From the NCBI GenBank assembly GCA_018694455.1, contig JABHNP010000315.1:1-8922 (forward strand): a DNA stretch of 8,922 bases, written 5' to 3'. The position numbers and the translations under genes are program-made. A model generated the notes under the pieces. That model was not told the DNA's origin and ran no database searches. It worked only from the letters and a program-made list of their open reading frames with translations. Source of the DNA: Planctomycetaceae bacterium (GTDB taxonomy: Bacteria > Planctomycetota > Planctomycetia > Pirellulales > UBA1268). Within the stretch, counting starts at the first letter, position 1. Each line of letters opens with the position of its first letter. Below are positions 6,834 through 8,922 of this stretch, one piece after another.

Positions 6834-6852
6834 ACCGAAGTATCTCTTCGGT
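6834..6852. promoter_or_regulatory. Perfect 7-bp hairpin in the hydrolase leader
   Basis: ACCGAAG (6834-6840), a 5-nt loop TATCT, and CTTCGGT (6846-6852) make an uninterrupted stem. On the hydrolase strand it ends 21 nt before the preferred ATG at 6812, so it would be in the 5' untranslated region. It has no following T-run on either strand, which argues against a terminator. It may affect message stability, or be a protein-binding inverted repeat in DNA. Confidence 0.5.
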
Positions 6853-6865
6853 GAGAATACGTTAA

Positions 6866-6913
6866 GGGATGCATTTGCAGACGTCGAGCGGGATGTGTTT
6901 GTAGACGTCAAGA
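6866..6913. repeat. Imperfect 24-bp tandem repeat, two units, with AGACGTC cores
   Basis: Units 6866-6889 and 6890-6913 abut directly and agree at 19 of 24 positions; four of the five differences are transitions. Both start GGGATG and contain TTTG-(C/T)-AGACGTC-(G/A)-AG, with the palindrome GACGTC at its core. The repeat sits in the gap between the divergent hydrolase and lipoprotein genes. A regulator binding side by side is one reading; simple local duplication is the other. On the minus strand unit 2 contains TTGACG (6911-6906), a -35-like hexamer, but I find no good -10 at the right distance. Confidence 0.7.
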
Positions 6914-7015
6914 TAGAGCAGTGGCTTGGCGGGCAGATCATTCAAACGGAGTTACGTGTCCATCTGAGCCATTTTAAAAAAAATGTTTGTACACTTTAAC
7001 CAGCGATATATTGAT

Positions 7016-8922
7016 ATGAACCAGACTCTTAAAATAGCTCTTGTAATCGTTGCTCTCACAGCCGGGTGTTACTCAGATCGGCTTCCAGAAGAAATCGGTC
7101 ATCTTGGAGTAGCTCGTGTCACGGCTATTGAAATTGAGCCTATTCCACCGGTTACCTTGAGGCCTGCTGAAACAGTAAAGGTTCCCTTGCGTATAAAGCG
7201 CAACAACAATGAGGGCCCGATAGAAGTCAGTCTCTCAAAGTTGCCATCTGGTGTTGGAGTAACGTATGAGAAACAGATAGTAGCCACTAGCTCCGAGCTT
7301 GAAATAGAACTTTCAGGGAAACAGTCACTTGGTGATAAGCAACGGACTGTGACCGTTACTATAGCCTTAAGTATGTCGCAGGATTCACTTGAGCAGACAT
7401 TCGATATCGAGCTGCCAGTTGTATCCCGACCTTCTTTTGGAAGCATGCCACCAATCTTCCTTCAGCCAGGGGATACTGTTAATCTGCGAGTTCCCGTTGC
7501 AAGGAATGGGTTTGCAGAATCATTCAGCCTTGAGCCGGTTGAATACACTCAAGGAGTTCTCTGCCGTTTGCCGAGTGAGCCAATTGAAGACAACGATATT
7601 CGGGTCCTGGTGGCAGCATCAGAAGATGCCTCGGAAGGATCACAGACGCAAAAAATAAAGACAGTTGTTTTTGGTCGAGAAGTCTCGGTGCCGCTAACAG
7701 TGATCGTGACACGCTATCCATTTAAGATGGACGAAATGGTGTATGCCGCGGTTCCATCAGGTCAAAAGAAAAAGGTTGATATTGAGTTTCAGCGAGACTC
7801 TTTAGAGTCTCTTAGTCGAACGTTGACCGGTGGACTTGAGGCTTTGACTGGGGTGAATCTTGCTCCTGCAAAATTCGACGGTCCGGTTGTTGTCGAGGCA
7901 GAGAATCTGCCATCTGGAGTCACCGTTGAACCAGCATACCTCGAGGAGGGTGCAGTCACGTGCACCTTGGAAGTTGACGCAGCAGGTGAAACAGAGCCTG
8001 GTCTTTATTCTATTCCACTCGTCGCAACGGCAGATCATCTCACTGGTTCTGGTCTTCTTGTTGTTCGAATCCAAGACCCAAGTGATAAGCCAGACACGTT
8101 GCCAGTTGCGATTGTGGCATCGATGGCCAAGACAATGCGATTTCGTCGAGGTGGTCTTAAAGGTCGCAGTACAAATGATGCAAAGGGGTTGCTTGCGGCG
8201 TTTTACGGCGGATCAGCAGAGTCTAAAAAAACAAGTATGTCTGCCCTCGCGTGGTTGGCAGCCAAGCAAGGCCAGGATGGATCGTGGCAACCTTCAAATG
8301 AAGTGGAGAATGAGGATGGCTATCCTTCGATATCGTCGGGGGAAAAGAGTGAGTCGATAACAGCCTTGTCTTTGCTGCCTTTTCTGGCAGAGGGAATCAC
8401 CTACGAACCAGATTCTGCTACAGCGGTATGGCTGGAAGAATATCCGGAAGTGGTGAAGAAAGGGCTTACATGGCTCGGCTCTTCTCGGCCTCAACTCGAT
8501 CTGCAGGGGAGCGTTTCTGGTGAGGTCGATTTGGGCGGACTCATTTCAGGAGTTATCGCTGGTTGTGAAACAAGTTTTCTAAGTGGTGACAGGGAACTGA
8601 AGAAAAATGCTGTCTACGCACTGAAAAGCCTGGTGGATCGGCAATCAAAAGAAGGAAGCTGGCAGCGTAATACAACTGAAACTTCAGAAACAGTGCTTCC
8701 TACATTACGTGCACTACTTGCAATGCACATTGCTGAATCCTGTGGAATAAAACCATCGGCAGCAGCCCTTCGAAGAGCCAATGTGTTTATCGAATCAGCA
8801 GCTTGCGGTGATCCGGAAATACCAAAATCACGTTTTGGATTAACACCGGCGGGTCCTCCAGATTTGACAGCAACGGCGGCTGGTTTGCTGTTACTGCAAT
8901 ATGAGGAGGAGCCCAGTAACTC
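7016..8922 (+). CDS. Lipoprotein with beta-sandwich domains and squalene-cyclase-like alpha/alpha toroid; 3' end outside window
   Basis: The frame is open for 635 codons from ATG 7016 to the right edge. Residues 1-17 form a short lipoprotein signal (Lys6, hydrophobic IALVIVALTAG, then Cys17), so the mature protein is probably lipid-anchored and exported. About three beta-rich segments follow (about 25-130, 138-235, 238-355). These contain LPSGVGV at 76-82 and LPSGVTV at 298-304, a pattern common in Ig-like/NEW-type domains of secreted planctomycete proteins. From about residue 405 the sequence is helical and matches prenyltransferase/squalene-oxidase repeats: ALAWLAAKQGQDGSW (Trp424) and YALKSLVDRQSKEGSW (Trp549) are QW-like motifs. 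Trp424 and Trp549 are followed by further helix pairs. No DxDD cyclase motif is present in the visible part, so terpene cyclisation is doubtful and binding or scaffolding is as likely. An in-frame ATG at 6983 gives an 11-residue longer N-terminus; 7016 gives the more usual signal length. No Shine-Dalgarno site is visible. Confidence 0.85.
   Translation, partial: MNQTLKIALVIVALTAGCYSDRLPEEIGHLGVARVTAIEIEPIPPVTLRPAETVKVPLRIKRNNNEGPIEVSLSKLPSGVGVTYEKQIVATSSELEIELSGKQSLGDKQRTVTVTIALSMSQDSLEQTFDIELPVVSRPSFGSMPPIFLQPGDTVNLRVPVARNGFAESFSLEPVEYTQGVLCRLPSEPIEDNDIRVLVAASEDASEGSQTQKIKTVVFGREVSVPLTVIVTRYPFKMDEMVYAAVPSGQKKKVDIEFQRDSLESLSRTLTGGLEALTGVNLAPAKFDGPVVVEAENLPSGVTVEPAYLEEGAVTCTLEVDAAGETEPGLYSIPLVATADHLTGSGLLVVRIQDPSDKPDTLPVAIVASMAKTMRFRRGGLKGRSTNDAKGLLAAFYGGSAESKKTSMSALAWLAAKQGQDGSWQPSNEVENEDGYPSISSGEKSESITALSLLPFLAEGITYEPDSATAVWLEEYPEVVKKGLTWLGSSRPQLDLQGSVSGEVDLGGLISGVIAGCETSFLSGDRELKKNAVYALKSLVDRQSKEGSWQRNTTETSETVLPTLRALLAMHIAESCGIKPSAAALRRANVFIESAACGDPEIPKSRFGLTPAGPPDLTATAAGLLLLQYEEEPSN

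Noticed and set aside
6813..6941. A 43-residue N-terminal extension of the hydrolase, possibly a signal peptide
   Set aside because: The extension lacks a hydrophobic core, is Ser/Thr/Asn-rich and is generated by the DNA tandem repeat; the hydrolase fold begins after Met44 of the long frame.
7860..8360. A 166-codon plus-strand frame within the lipoprotein gene
   Set aside because: The lipoprotein frame is open through the whole stretch and carries the LPSGV and QW motifs; this is a shifted-frame shadow.

Overview
The window looks like chromosomal DNA from a planctomycete. The grounds are a double-length (tandem) UvrA, an ECF sigma factor coupled to an unusual membrane protein, a large lipoprotein joining beta-sandwich domains to a squalene-cyclase-like toroid, and a near absence of Shine-Dalgarno sites. 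This assignment is an inference from gene types; no rRNA or other taxonomic marker is present. Base composition is moderate (about half G+C by eye) and uniform. I see no mobile elements, CRISPR arrays or signs of recent transfer.

Layout. (1) 1-4395, minus strand: uvrA. Its reading frame is open over 1465 codons and leaves the window at its 3' end. It holds one complete UvrA (both ATPase halves, both zinc fingers, UvrB-binding region), a basic linker, and about the first 430 residues of a second UvrA. (2) 4396-4550: a divergent spacer with an 11-bp direct repeat. (3) 4551-4623, plus strand: tRNA-Ala(CGC). (4) 4624-4838: a leader region with small inverted repeats and a weak promoter candidate. 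(5) 4839-6079, plus strand: an ECF sigma factor and a single-pass membrane protein, joined by a 1-base TAGTG overlap and probably forming a sigma/anti-sigma-like pair. (6) 5970-6812, minus strand: an alpha/beta hydrolase whose 3' end overlaps the membrane-protein gene tail to tail by 110 bp, including the codon of its catalytic histidine. (7) 6813-7015: a divergent control region with a 7-bp perfect hairpin and an imperfect 24-bp tandem duplication. (8) 7016-8922, plus strand: a lipoprotein with about three beta-sandwich domains followed by an alpha/alpha-toroid with two QW-like motifs. It runs off the right edge.

The genes do not form one pathway. UvrA does nucleotide-excision repair, the tRNA gene serves translation, the sigma/membrane pair probably transmits an envelope signal, and the hydrolase and lipoprotein are divergently transcribed neighbours of unknown role. 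The most distinctive elements are the tandem UvrA, which would act as a covalent pseudo-dimer, the tail-to-tail overlap at the hydrolase active site, and the lipoprotein-toroid architecture.
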